Counted from the first letter of the stretch, positions 28,840 to 39,009 are shown. The stretch: DNA of 64,000 nt from Chitinophaga rupis (GCF_900109685.1 NZ_FOBB01000001.1:558001-622000), one strand, 5' to 3'. Translations and numbers: made by a program. The notes: generated by a model not told the origin, from the letters alone.

Positions 28840-31800
28840 ATGAGAACCTTGAGAGTTACTACTCCTCCCGGCGGCTGGCTACGCCGGTTCAAGCAAGCAT
28901 GCTGTTTATCCCTATTGCTATGGCAGGGCAGCGCACAGGCACAGGTTAGTCCAACCGTGCCGGCTACCACCAAACAGCACAGCAAACAGGTGATAGGTTA
29001 TATCACCCAATGGGATGCCTGGAAAGACGTAGCAGGTATTGTACCGAAAGGCGGTTATAATCACCTGAACGTAGATTACTCCCAGTACACCATCCTGAAC
29101 TTTTCCTTTTTTGGTGTAGCAAAAGACGGCTCACTGCACAGTGGTGACTTCCGGAACAAGAACATTTACCAGGTAGGCGCCGTACAGGAACCTGCAGCGC
29201 TGGTGAATGAAGACATTTACAGCAGCTGGGATATGTTCCTGCTGTATGGTGAGCTGGATGCTCCGCTGTATTATATCTCCGACGGCAGCTATGCCTACAC
29301 GCTGGGTTACCGCAATGAAGGCAGCGGCTGGAAAAATGTGAACACCGGCGCTACCGGCGCATTTCCGCTGTCTGTTCCCAAGCAGGGCGGCGCACCGGGC
29401 GTAATAGACCTGGCCCACCAAAAGGGTGTAAAGGTAATGGCCTCTATCGGTGGCTGGAGCATGTGTAAGCACTACCCTGAAATGGCTGCAGATGCTACCA
29501 AACGCGCTAAGTTTGTGGCAGATTGTCAAAAGCTGATGGCTATGGGCTTTGACGGTATTGACTTTGACTGGGAATACCCTAATGATCCGGGTATGAACAT
29601 TGAACATTACGGTCAGGTTGATTATACCAACTTTGCAGTACTGATCGAGCAGGTACGTGCTGCCATCGGCGCCAATAAGCTGATCACCGCTGCTTTCTCC
29701 GCTTCGCCCGCTAAGCTGCAGGGATTCCCCTGGTCACGGTTAAATAATTCCATGAATTATTATAACATGATGACCTATGACTTCAACGGTGGCTGGTCAA
29801 ACAAAGCAGGCCACAACGCACCGTTGTATGATTACCCCGGTGCAGAATACAGCAACTTCTCTGTAGACGCTTGTGTAAAGGCTTTACGCACACTGGGCGT
29901 TAATATGAGCAAAGTGAACCTGGGAGCGCCTTTTTATGGCCGTGGTGTAATAACCAACGGCGCTGCCACGCTGAATGGTGCTACCACCAAACGTGCAGAA
30001 ACTGTGCAGCCGGATGGCCCTATCCAGACCTGCGCAGATTATACCAACTGGGCAAAAGACCTGTGGGATGGTACTCCCAGCTATAGCTACATACTGCAGA
30101 ACACCGGCTCCGGTTCCGGCTGGACAGAGTATTGGGATGATGTGGCTAAAGTACCTTACAAAACAAAAGGCAATTATTTCCTGAGCTATGATAACGAACG
30201 CTCTATTGGCGAAAAGGCAAAATATATCAATGATAATGGCCTGGGCGGCGTAATTGTATGGCAGGTATTCGGTGATATGACCGACATGACCAGCAGCACC
30301 ACTCCCAAAGGAAAGCTGATCTATTGCCCCAATACCAAATCCAAGCTGGTAAATAAGCTGAATGAAGTATTTGCAGGTGGCAGCACCAACAATCCCAATG
30401 TGCCTCCCACTGTAAGCATTTCTTCACCGGCTAACAATGCCTCCTTCACTGCACCTGCCAGCATAACTATTACGGCTACTGCAGCTGACAGCGATGGCTC
30501 TGTTGCCAAAGTTGAGTTCTACAACGGCGCTACCAAGCTGGGTGAAAAAACTACAGCTCCCTATACTTACACATGGAGCAACGTAGGCGTTGGCACTTAT
30601 GTTATTACAGCCAAAGCTACTGACGACAAAGGCGCTGTAACTACCTCTACTGCTGCTACAGTAGCAGTAACCTCCGGCGGCACTAATAACCCCGGCACCG
30701 GCAAGGTGGTGGTTGGTTACTGGCATAACTGGGGCGGTTCTACTGCACCGCAGTATATCCGTTTACGTGATGTTAACTCCAAGTACAATGTAATAGAGGT
30801 TGCATTTGCACTGGCCGGTTCTGACCAGGCTACCCTGAGCTTTACACCGGAAAACACTACCGTGGCTGATTTCAAATCCGATATTGCGCTATTGCAATCA
30901 CAAGGCAGGAAAGTGCTGATCTCTATCGGTGGTCAGGATGGTATTGTTATTTTAGGTTCTGCCACTCAAAAAGCTGCTTTTGTAAGCTCACTGAAATCTA
31001 TACTCGACACTTATAACTTTGATGGTTTTGACATTGACCTGGAAGGTGGTAACACCCTGATCCTGGATAATGGCGATAAAGACTTCACACACCCGACTAC
31101 ACCCAAGATCCAGAACCTGGTTTCTGCCATCAAGGAAGTAGTGAACTATCGTAAAGGCCAGGGTAAAGAATGCTGGCTCACGATGGCGCCTGAAACCTAT
31201 TATGTACAAACAGCCTATGGCGCTGCGTATTCCCCGCTGGTAGGCGCTTATCTGCCGGTGATCTACGGTGTGAAAGATGAGCTGACCTTCATTCACCCGC
31301 AGCTGTATAACACCGGCTCTGTAACCGGGTTGGATAATAAAGTGTACAGCTCCTCCACCTCCGATTTCATTGTAGCTATGACGGAAATGCTGCTGGCTGG
31401 TTTCCCCGTAAGCGGCACCAACCTCACTTTCCCTGCCCTGCGTGAAGACCAGGTAGCATTTGGCTTACCGGCTAATACTTCTGCAGCAGGCAGCGGTTAT
31501 ACTACACCTGCCAATGTTAAGAAAGCCCTGGATTATCTGACCAAAGGCCAGTCTTACGGTGGCGTTTATACGTTAAGGAAAGCAGGCGGATATCCCGGTC
31601 TGCGTGGTATCATGACATGGTCCATTAACTGGGATAAATCCACTGCCGATGAATTTGCGAACAACTATTATGAGTACTTCTTTGGTACTACAAACCCGGG
31701 AAATAATCCTCCTGCTGTAAGCATCACATCTCCGGCAAACAATGCCACCTTTACGCCGCCTGCCACTGTAAGCATACAGGCCAGCGCAAGCGATAATGAC

Positions 31801-32952
31801 GGCACTGTATCCAAAGTAGAGTTCTTCAATGGCGGTACCAAGCTGGGTGAAAGCACTGCAGCGCCTTACAGCTATAGCTGGGCGAATGTAGCTGCCGGCA
31901 CCTATACGCTTACTGCCAAAGCTACTGACAACAAAGGCGCAGTAACCACATCAGCAGCAGTTACCATTGTGGTAGGCACCGGTAATAACAACGGTTGTAA
32001 CGGTATTGCCGCATGGAGCGCAACCTCCGTTTACACAGCTGATATGCAGGTTGTTTACAACAGCAAAGTGTACAAAGCCAAATGGTGGACACAGAATGAG
32101 CAGCCTGACATCAACAGTGGCGATTCCAAAGTTTGGCAGTATGTAAGTGATTGTAACGGTAGCGGCAATAATGGCGCTCCCAGCATCAGCATCACTTCAC
32201 CTGCTAACAACGCATCTTTTGCAGCACCTGCCAGCATCTCCATACAGGCTACTGCCACCGACAGCGACGGCTCTGTAGCAAAAGTGGAATTCTTCAATGG
32301 CGGCAGCAAATTAGGCGAGAGCACTTCTTCTCCTTACAGCTATACCTGGTCTAACGTAGCAGCAGGTACTTACTCCATCACTGCTAAAGCAACTGACAAC
32401 TCAGGAGCATCCGCTTCTGCTGCTGTAACAGTAGTAGTAACCAGCGGTGGCAATACCGGCAACTGCGCAGGTGTAGCCACATACCAGCCGTACCCGAAAA
32501 TTTACAGCAAAGGCGACCGCGTAGTGTATAACGGCATTCTTTATGAAAGCCAGTCAGATGCGCTGTACAACGTAACACCCGGTACTGCAGACTGGTGGTG
32601 GAAACCACTGGGGGCCTGCGGCGCCGCCCTGGCACGTACCAGCGTTAGCACCAGCGCACCTGCTGTAACACAGGAGGTGAGCAATGCTAACCTGTTAGTA
32701 TATCCGAACCCGGTAACCGGCAGTGAACTGCAGGTACGGGTGGATGCACAGCCCGGCGACAGGTTACAGATCTCCCTGCTGGATATGAAAGGCAATGCGC
32801 CTGTATTAACAACACAACAAACGGCTGCCGGCAAAGGCACCCAGTTCATTAAACTGCAAACAGGCCAGCTACCTGCCGGTACCTGGATCCTGAAAGTAGA
32901 AAACAGGAGCACCCATCGAGTAGCCACTGCTAAAGTGATAAGGCTACAGTAA
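28840..32952 (+). CDS. Multidomain chitinase with two GH18 catalytic domains, type IX secreted
   Basis: 1370 residues from ATG 28840; a GTG ten codons earlier is open but less likely. Domain order: signal peptide (to about 35); GH18-A with the catalytic DGIDFDWEYP (238-247); Ig-like Big_9 type (about 522-612); GH18-B with DGFDIDLEGG (728-737); Ig-like (about 957-1045); CBM5/12-like (about 1052-1105); Ig-like (about 1113-1200); a second CBM5/12-like (about 1208-1260); and a type A type IX sorting domain (LLVYPNPV from about 1284). Both catalytic glutamates are intact. The layout recalls the large two-domain chitinases of gliding Bacteroidota, where one domain works along the chain and the other cuts internally. 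It should be released or cell-surface bound to degrade chitin. Confidence 0.94.
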   Translation: MRTLRVTTPPGGWLRRFKQACCLSLLLWQGSAQAQVSPTVPATTKQHSKQVIGYITQWDAWKDVAGIVPKGGYNHLNVDYSQYTILNFSFFGVAKDGSLHSGDFRNKNIYQVGAVQEPAALVNEDIYSSWDMFLLYGELDAPLYYISDGSYAYTLGYRNEGSGWKNVNTGATGAFPLSVPKQGGAPGVIDLAHQKGVKVMASIGGWSMCKHYPEMAADATKRAKFVADCQKLMAMGFDGIDFDWEYPNDPGMNIEHYGQVDYTNFAVLIEQVRAAIGANKLITAAFSASPAKLQGFPWSRLNNSMNYYNMMTYDFNGGWSNKAGHNAPLYDYPGAEYSNFSVDACVKALRTLGVNMSKVNLGAPFYGRGVITNGAATLNGATTKRAETVQPDGPIQTCADYTNWAKDLWDGTPSYSYILQNTGSGSGWTEYWDDVAKVPYKTKGNYFLSYDNERSIGEKAKYINDNGLGGVIVWQVFGDMTDMTSSTTPKGKLIYCPNTKSKLVNKLNEVFAGGSTNNPNVPPTVSISSPANNASFTAPASITITATAADSDGSVAKVEFYNGATKLGEKTTAPYTYTWSNVGVGTYVITAKATDDKGAVTTSTAATVAVTSGGTNNPGTGKVVVGYWHNWGGSTAPQYIRLRDVNSKYNVIEVAFALAGSDQATLSFTPENTTVADFKSDIALLQSQGRKVLISIGGQDGIVILGSATQKAAFVSSLKSILDTYNFDGFDIDLEGGNTLILDNGDKDFTHPTTPKIQNLVSAIKEVVNYRKGQGKECWLTMAPETYYVQTAYGAAYSPLVGAYLPVIYGVKDELTFIHPQLYNTGSVTGLDNKVYSSSTSDFIVAMTEMLLAGFPVSGTNLTFPALREDQVAFGLPANTSAAGSGYTTPANVKKALDYLTKGQSYGGVYTLRKAGGYPGLRGIMTWSINWDKSTADEFANNYYEYFFGTTNPGNNPPAVSITSPANNATFTPPATVSIQASASDNDGTVSKVEFFNGGTKLGESTAAPYSYSWANVAAGTYTLTAKATDNKGAVTTSAAVTIVVGTGNNNGCNGIAAWSATSVYTADMQVVYNSKVYKAKWWTQNEQPDINSGDSKVWQYVSDCNGSGNNGAPSISITSPANNASFAAPASISIQATATDSDGSVAKVEFFNGGSKLGESTSSPYSYTWSNVAAGTYSITAKATDNSGASASAAVTVVVTSGGNTGNCAGVATYQPYPKIYSKGDRVVYNGILYESQSDALYNVTPGTADWWWKPLGACGAALARTSVSTSAPAVTQEVSNANLLVYPNPVTGSELQVRVDAQPGDRLQISLLDMKGNAPVLTTQQTAAGKGTQFIKLQTGQLPAGTWILKVENRSTHRVATAKVIRLQ

Positions 32953-32973
32953 TAGTTAAAAATGAAAAATGAA

Positions 32974-33006
32974 AATGGTCCCGGTTCATCCGGGACCATT
33001 CCCTTT
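32974..33006 (+). terminator. Terminator of the chitinase gene
   Basis: Perfect 11-bp stem AATGGTCCCGG/CCGGGACCATT with loop TTCAT, then CCCTTTTCT. Confidence 0.75.
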
Positions 33007-33421
33007 TCTAACTAACATCCTATTTAACCGTTGTATGCAAAAAAATTTACACCATTTCTTTACATCCGCCGCAAATCCCCAACTTATCAGCCCTATAAAA
33101 TATTATAGCCAACCGCGCTGCGCACCCGGCATGTATGGCCCATAGCTATACTCCGCTTCTTATACATGCTGGTCGTTATTGAACAAAATATTCTCCCGCT
33201 CACCCTTAAACCTTAACCATATGCAAAGACCATTTCCTTTTCAATTAGCCGCTGCCCCGTTAGGCATACCGGCTTATTACCCGGCCCATACTAACGGGGC
33301 AACTATCATTACTGCAGCAAACATTTGCAATCCTGAAAACCATTAACACATCCACATTTGAGCTGTGAAACCACGTGTCCGTAAGGTTTCATCTGATCAG
33401 AAACACTAAAAACCTTTACAC
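33007..33421. other. Gene-free leader region of the GH16 gene
   Basis: No gene seen over about 415 bp. Near the GH16 start there is a small inverted repeat TGAAACC/GGTTTCA (33366-33372 with 33385-33391), and CACATTTG (33353-33360), one base from TAnnTTTG, could be the -7 box. Confidence 0.35.
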
Positions 33422-34582
33422 ATGAAACCAGTAAAATTTCTATTGCTGCTTATGGCCTTTACCGGCGTACAGCAGATGGCATTCTCACAAACCTGGCAGC
33501 TCGTATGGGCCGACGAGTTTAACGGCAGCATTGGCCCCGACTGGGTATTTGAAACCGGCGGTGGCGGCTGGGGTAATAATGAGCTGGAATATTACCGCCG
33601 TGAAAACGCTACCATCGAAAACAACCAGCTGGTAATTACTGCCAAACGCGAAAGTTTCGGCGGTTATAACTACACCTCTACCAGGATGAAAACCCAGGGC
33701 AGAAAATCCTGGACATATGGTAAGATAGAAGCCCGTATTGCTATACCGGCATTCTCCGGCGCATGGCCTGCCTTCTGGATGCTGGGCGATAACATCAGCA
33801 CCGTGAACTGGCCTGCCTGTGGTGAAATTGACATCATGGAGCATGTGAACAATGATCCCAATGCCGTAGGAACCATTCACTGGCAGGGACCTGATGGCGG
33901 TCATGCCTCCTATGGTTCCAGCACCCCGGTGAATGTTACCGGTTACCATACCTACACTATTGAATGGAACCCATCTTCCATCAAATGGTTTGTAGATGGT
34001 GTACAGTACAATGAAGCCAATATTGCCAACAACATTAACAGCACTGAAGAATTTCACCGGAACTTTTTCATCCTGCTGAATTTTGCCATTGGTGGCAACT
34101 GGCCCGGCTTCAACATTGATAACAATGCGTTCCCTGCAAAAATGTATGTAGACTGGGTACACGTATACCAGGGCGGCGGCACCAATCCTCCCCCCACCTG
34201 GAGTCAGACCGTACAGGCAGAAAGCTATAGCAGCATGCTGGGCGTACAAACGGAAACCACTACTGATGCCGGCGGTGGCCAGAACGTAGGTTATATTGAA
34301 ACCGGCGACTGGATGGCTTACAACAGCATCACTATACCTACATCCGGCAGCTACAAGATCGAATACCGTGTAGCCAGCCTGAATGGCGGCGGCCGTTTAT
34401 CACAGGACCTGAACGCCGGTTCCATTGTACTGGGTGCAGTAGATGTGCCCAACACCGGTGGCTGGCAAAACTGGACCACCATTTCCCAAACCGTGAACAT
34501 TAATGCCGGTACTTACAACTTTGGCATTTATGCAGCATCCGGTGGCTGGAATATTAACTGGTTCCGCATTACCAAACTCTAA
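33422..34582 (+). CDS. GH16 beta-glucanase (laminarinase type) with C-terminal CBM6
   Basis: 386 residues with a signal peptide (cleavage near AFSQ, residue 23). The GH16 jelly-roll domain spans about 25-255, with the catalytic motif GEIDIMEHV (134-142), in which the first Glu is the nucleophile and the last the acid/base. A family 6 carbohydrate-binding module follows (about 263-386, from VQAESYSSM to INWFRITKL). There is no type IX sorting domain. It likely hydrolyses beta-1,3 or mixed-linkage glucans such as those of fungal cell walls. The metalloprotease gene begins 19 bp downstream, so the two are probably co-transcribed. Confidence 0.93.
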   Translation: MKPVKFLLLLMAFTGVQQMAFSQTWQLVWADEFNGSIGPDWVFETGGGGWGNNELEYYRRENATIENNQLVITAKRESFGGYNYTSTRMKTQGRKSWTYGKIEARIAIPAFSGAWPAFWMLGDNISTVNWPACGEIDIMEHVNNDPNAVGTIHWQGPDGGHASYGSSTPVNVTGYHTYTIEWNPSSIKWFVDGVQYNEANIANNINSTEEFHRNFFILLNFAIGGNWPGFNIDNNAFPAKMYVDWVHVYQGGGTNPPPTWSQTVQAESYSSMLGVQTETTTDAGGGQNVGYIETGDWMAYNSITIPTSGSYKIEYRVASLNGGGRLSQDLNAGSIVLGAVDVPNTGGWQNWTTISQTVNINAGTYNFGIYAASGGWNINWFRITKL

Positions 34583-34601
34583 ACCCTTAAACAGTATCTT
34601 T

Positions 34602-36689
34602 ATGAAAAAAGCTCTAAAATATTCAGCAGGCCTCGCATTCCTGCTTATCTCCTTTACAGCCTTTGGTCAGCAAAAAGAATATAGCTTAGGCAACACCCGC
34701 ACCCTGGTGCAGGAATTCCGCCAGCAGGCAACGGCCAGGCAACAGCAATTTGTAAGCGGCGCACAGCTGAGAGTAAGTGCTAATACCACGTTAAATGCTA
34801 AAGTAAATTTCCGTACTACCGGTAGCGCCACAGAAGAATTCCTGGCAGGCGAAATAGCCAATACCCCGGGTTCTTCCTTCTTTGTTCGCATAGAGGGCAA
34901 CAAGGTTGAAGGTAACATCGTGTTACGGCAAAGCAAAAAAGCATACAAATATTATTCAGACAATACCGGTAATGTTTTCGTAAAAGAAGAAGACATTAAC
35001 AAGGTACTGTGTATTAATTATGAAGAAGGCCCTGCTACCTCCCAGGTAACAGCACAGGGTGTAACTGCAGCCGCTGTACCTGCGGACCTGCAAAGCTACC
35101 CCGGCGCCAATGGCTGCGTACTGCTGGACTTTGACGGTCAGTATGTTTCCGGCACTCCCTGGAATAATGGTAATCCCATTAACGCCGCACCAGCCACCCT
35201 CTCAGAAGCTGAAATGCGCGAAGTATGGGAGCTGGTAAGCGAAGATTACAAGCCCTTCCATATGAACATCACTACCAGCGAAGCGGTGTTTAACACTTAT
35301 CCCAAGAACAGGAGAATGCGCTGCATTTTCACGCCTACCAATACCGCTGCTCCCGGCGCAGGTGGCGTAGCCTATATCAGCTCGTTTAACTGGAATGATG
35401 ATACCCCCTGCTGGGTATTTAACGGTGGCGTAAAAGGCGCCGGCGATGCTGCTTCACACGAAGTAGGTCATACTTTAAGCTTAGGCCATGACGGCAGAAA
35501 TTCTCCTGCAGAAGGTTACTACGCCGGCCAGGGTAACTGGGCGCCTATTATGGGTGTTGGTTACTACAAACCAATTGTACAATGGAGCAAAGGCGAATAT
35601 AACAGCGCCAACAACCTGGAAGATGACCTGGCAAAAATGACCAGCTCCACTTTTGGTGTTGGCTACCGTGCCGATGATTATGGCAATAGCATTTCATCTG
35701 CAGGCGTTCTGAGCGTAGGCGCAGGCGGCAGCATCAACAGCAGCGGCATTATTGAGCGCACGGCTGATGTGGATGTATTCTCTTTCAGCACATCCGGCGG
35801 TAATGCTACCATCAACTTCAACCCGGCTCCCCGCCATGCTAACCTGGATATACTGGCCCGCCTGCTTAACAGCAGTGGCGCTGTAGTAGCTACTTCAGAT
35901 CCCGCTGGTTTATCTGCGGCTATTAACGCCAACCTGGCGGCTGGTACTTATTATGTATCTGTTACCGGTACCGGCGTGGGTAACCCGGCTACGGATGGTT
36001 ACTCCAACTATGCTTCCCTGGGCGCTTATACCATTACCGGCACTATTTCCGGTGGTACCGGCAGCGGTGCAGTTACCGTATACCAGGATTGTAATTACGG
36101 CGGCTATGCCATTAACCTGGCGCCCGGCAGATATGATATGGCGCAGCTGAATGCCCTGGGTATTCCGAACGATGACATCTCCGCTTTAAAAGTGAAAAGT
36201 GGTTATGAAATTATCCTGTACCAGGATATTAACTTCGGTGGCAGCGCTTACGTATTCCGCGGCGACTTCTCCTGCCTGGTGAACCTCTCTGTAAACGGTC
36301 AGCCGCTGAACCTGAACGACTGGGCAACTTCCGTAGTGGTACAACCTTCTACGGCTGCAAAAGCTGCTGTAATGAGCAACGCCATCACGCTTGCCACACC
36401 GGTTAAATCATCCTCCGCTGCTTCCACAACAACAGCTGATGATAATGATGCTACCCTTGATGTAGTGCTGTCGCCCAACCCTTTTACACAGAACTTATCT
36501 GTGAAAGTGAAGAGCAAGGTGGATCAGTATTACATCCGTGTGTATAACATGAATGGTACGGAAGTAAGGCCTGCACAGCGTATTTCTAACGGCCAGCCCG
36601 TGAACCTGTCCAGCCTTTCAACCGGCATGTACCTGATCAAGATCTACGTAGGAAAAGAAGTGATCACCCGCAAAGTGATCAAACAGTAA
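34602..36689 (+). CDS. Type IX secreted zinc metalloprotease with PPC and beta/gamma-crystallin domains
   Basis: 695 residues from ATG 34602. The open frame extends upstream into the GH16 gene, but the chosen start gives a proper signal peptide (MKKALKYSAGLAFLLISF). The order is a propeptide-like region, a metzincin-type catalytic site HEVGHTLSLGHD (about 286-297) with a later MGVGYY turn, a pre-peptidase C-terminal domain (about 373-481), a beta/gamma-crystallin domain with YQDCNYGGYAINL and YQDINFGGSAYVF motifs (about 490-582), and a type A sorting domain (LSPNPF from about 622). It should be an extracellular protease whose crystallin unit may bind calcium. It is co-transcribed with the GH16 gene by spacing. 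Confidence 0.9.
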   Translation: MKKALKYSAGLAFLLISFTAFGQQKEYSLGNTRTLVQEFRQQATARQQQFVSGAQLRVSANTTLNAKVNFRTTGSATEEFLAGEIANTPGSSFFVRIEGNKVEGNIVLRQSKKAYKYYSDNTGNVFVKEEDINKVLCINYEEGPATSQVTAQGVTAAAVPADLQSYPGANGCVLLDFDGQYVSGTPWNNGNPINAAPATLSEAEMREVWELVSEDYKPFHMNITTSEAVFNTYPKNRRMRCIFTPTNTAAPGAGGVAYISSFNWNDDTPCWVFNGGVKGAGDAASHEVGHTLSLGHDGRNSPAEGYYAGQGNWAPIMGVGYYKPIVQWSKGEYNSANNLEDDLAKMTSSTFGVGYRADDYGNSISSAGVLSVGAGGSINSSGIIERTADVDVFSFSTSGGNATINFNPAPRHANLDILARLLNSSGAVVATSDPAGLSAAINANLAAGTYYVSVTGTGVGNPATDGYSNYASLGAYTITGTISGGTGSGAVTVYQDCNYGGYAINLAPGRYDMAQLNALGIPNDDISALKVKSGYEIILYQDINFGGSAYVFRGDFSCLVNLSVNGQPLNLNDWATSVVVQPSTAAKAAVMSNAITLATPVKSSSAASTTTADDNDATLDVVLSPNPFTQNLSVKVKSKVDQYYIRVYNMNGTEVRPAQRISNGQPVNLSSLSTGMYLIKIYVGKEVITRKVIKQ

Positions 36690-36715
36690 TAATATCCCAT
36701 CCTATGACAACGTAG

Positions 36716-36746
36716 GGGTCCCGGTTATTCCGGGGCCCTTTTTTTT
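36716..36746 (+). terminator. Terminator after the metalloprotease gene
   Basis: A 9-bp GC-rich stem with one G-U pair (36716-36724 with 36730-36738) and loop TTATT is followed by eight T. Confidence 0.85.
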
Positions 36747-36832
36747 ACAATTAATTAATAAATTGATAACGGCAACCATGCAAAAAAAACCAGAATGAAA
36801 TGAAAATATTTGTACTCAAATTGTGGTAAGGA

Positions 36833-37369
36833 ATGACCGAATTATACGGTATCAAACAGGGCAGCAGCAATGTTTTCAGGGAAGTATATCATCAATATCA
36901 GCACAGGTTATATGCCTTTGTGTATCAGAAAACCAGCTCGCATTACCTGGCAGAGGAAGTAGTACAGCAGGCCTTCATCCGCCTCTGGGAAAAAAGGAAT
37001 GCCTTATCAGACGGAGTGTTGCTTTCCACGCAGCTTTTCCAGATAGCCAAAACTATTCTGGTGGATGAGCTGCGCAAAGAAGCCGTTAAAAGAACCCACA
37101 TTAGCGGCTGGGCCAGCAGCAGCGCAGCGCCGGTTACAGAAAATAAACAATTAGAGCTGCGCGATAGTATGGAACACATGGTACGTACCATTAACGCCAT
37201 GCCGCCTATGCGCAAAACCGTTTTCAATATGCGCCGGCAGCGGGGACTATCCTATAAAGAAATTGCCACGGAGTTAGCCATCTCACCCAAAACCGTGGAG
37301 AATCATATTGCCCGCGCCATTAAACAGCTGCGTGAGGCCGTACAGGTATTATCCCTGTCCGGCTGCTGA
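36833..37369 (+). CDS. ECF-type RNA polymerase sigma factor
   Basis: 178 residues. Region 2 (VFREVYHQYQHRLYAFVYQ to AFIRLWEKR, about 14-60) and region 4 (MPPMRKTVFNMRRQRGLSYKEIATEL split over 118-146, then SPKTVENHIARA) are clear and typical of the expanded sigma-70 group of Bacteroidota. No FecR-like anti-sigma factor gene lies next to it, so it is an orphan by context. It stands between the secreted-enzyme block and the pyrimidine operon, and either or neither may be its target. Confidence 0.9.
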   Translation: MTELYGIKQGSSNVFREVYHQYQHRLYAFVYQKTSSHYLAEEVVQQAFIRLWEKRNALSDGVLLSTQLFQIAKTILVDELRKEAVKRTHISGWASSSAAPVTENKQLELRDSMEHMVRTINAMPPMRKTVFNMRRQRGLSYKEIATELAISPKTVENHIARAIKQLREAVQVLSLSGC

Positions 37370-37547
37370 AACGCATCCAGTAAGTATTTTACCAGTTCCT
37401 GGTCAGCCCGGGAGTGGGCTGCCTGTATTTTGTGTGATAAGTAAACGTGTGGCACACATCCCTATAATCTCCGGCCACTACTGAAGAACTGCTTTGCAAT
37501 CTTAACATTGCAAAAAAATCAGTATATTATACAACAAATGCAGCCCA

Positions 37548-39005
37548 ATGAAATACCCCCGCATGCAGAACTTTATTAATGGCCGGTTCACAGATATTGA
37601 TTCCACCCGTCTGCTAACCATTACCTCACCTACAGATGGCCGGGAGCTGGCGCTGATGCCCTGCTCCACCGCTGCCGACCTGGATGCCGCCGTTAATGCT
37701 GCAAAAGCCGCTTTCCCCGCCTGGAGCCAAACCCCTATCAAAGAACGGGTGCAGGTATTTTTCCGCTACAAATATTTATTGGAAAGAGACCTGCAGGAGC
37801 TGGCAGAGCTGGTGAGTGAAGAAAACGGTAAAACATTGGGCGAAGCCATTGCAGAAATAGAAAAATGTATAGAGCTCACGGAATTTGCCACCTCGCTGCC
37901 ACAGCTGGTAACCGGCGAAATACTGGAAGTAAGCAAAGGCGTGGAATGCAGAACAGAACATGTACCGCTGGGTGTAGTAGCCTCTATCGTGCCATTCAAC
38001 TTTCCCAGCATGGTGCCTAACTGGACCATTCCCAATGCCCTTACCCTGGGCAACTGCATGATCATAAAACCTTCTGAAAAAGTCCCCCTTAGCCTGGCCC
38101 GCATTGCGGCTTTATTGAAGGAAGCCGGCCTGCCGGACGGGGTATTCAATATTGTGAACGGCGATAGTGAAATAGTGAACGCCATCTGCGACCACCCCAG
38201 CATTGAAGCCGTATCATTTGTAGGTTCCACCAAAGTGGCCAAGCTGGTATACCAGCGGGCTACCGGGCAGTTAAAACGCTGCCTGGCCTTAGGCGGCGCT
38301 AAAAATCATTTGCTGGTATTACCGGATGCCAAACCGGATATGACTGCGCAGAACGTAGTGGCCTCTATGAGCGGTTGCGCAGGGCAGCGCTGTATGGCGG
38401 CATCGGCCATGGTAGCAGTGGGCCAGGTAGATCATATTATAGACAAGATCTGCGCAGAAGCCGGTAAGGTGATACCGGGCAAAAACCTGGGCGCAGTGAT
38501 CAACCGGGAATCCAAAGAAAAAATTGAACGCTATATTACCGAAGCAGAGCAGCAGGGCGCGCGCATCCTGATAGACGGGCGCAACACCGTAGTAGAAGGC
38601 AAGGAACAGGGCAGCTACGTAGGCCCTACCGTGATAGACTATGTGAAACCGGATATGGCGGTGGCCAGGGAAGAAATATTTGGCCCCGTGATCAGTATCC
38701 TGCGCACCAATACGGTAGATGAAGCCCTGGCCATAGAAAATGCCAACCCCTACGGCAATGCAGCCGCAGTATATACACAAAATGGCAGCCTGGCGCGTTA
38801 TATTATTGAAAAGGCCAATGCCGGTATGATAGGCGTTAATATAGGCGTACCCGTGCCCCGTGAGCCCTTTTCTTTTGGTGGATGGAATGAAAGTAAATTT
38901 GGCGTAGGCGATATTACCGGCAAAAGCTCCATAGAATTCTGGAGTAAGCTAAAGAAAACCACTACTAAATGGAATCCCGAAGCAGGGATTAACTGGATGA
39001 GCTGA
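37548..39005 (+). CDS. mmsA: CoA-acylating (methyl)malonate-semialdehyde dehydrogenase
   Basis: 485 residues. It oxidises malonate semialdehyde (from uracil via beta-alanine) or methylmalonate semialdehyde (from thymine) to acetyl- or propionyl-CoA with NAD and CoA, releasing CO2. The catalytic cysteine is Cys282 in CAGQRCMA; the substrate-binding PFNFPSMVPNW and the cofactor-binding FVGSTKVAK stretches are present. Length and motifs fit the CoA-dependent branch of the aldehyde dehydrogenase family. It opens the pyrimidine-degradation gene row. The 178-bp gap upstream has a small hairpin (TTGCAAT/ATTGCAA, about 37494-37513) near the likely promoter. Confidence 0.93.
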   Translation: MKYPRMQNFINGRFTDIDSTRLLTITSPTDGRELALMPCSTAADLDAAVNAAKAAFPAWSQTPIKERVQVFFRYKYLLERDLQELAELVSEENGKTLGEAIAEIEKCIELTEFATSLPQLVTGEILEVSKGVECRTEHVPLGVVASIVPFNFPSMVPNWTIPNALTLGNCMIIKPSEKVPLSLARIAALLKEAGLPDGVFNIVNGDSEIVNAICDHPSIEAVSFVGSTKVAKLVYQRATGQLKRCLALGGAKNHLLVLPDAKPDMTAQNVVASMSGCAGQRCMAASAMVAVGQVDHIIDKICAEAGKVIPGKNLGAVINRESKEKIERYITEAEQQGARILIDGRNTVVEGKEQGSYVGPTVIDYVKPDMAVAREEIFGPVISILRTNTVDEALAIENANPYGNAAAVYTQNGSLARYIIEKANAGMIGVNIGVPVPREPFSFGGWNESKFGVGDITGKSSIEFWSKLKKTTTKWNPEAGINWMS

Positions 39006-39009
39006 TGGA

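Noticed and set aside
33485..34249. 254-codon open frame antisense to the GH16 gene
   Set aside because: Opposite a glucanase with a complete catalytic motif; no protein features.
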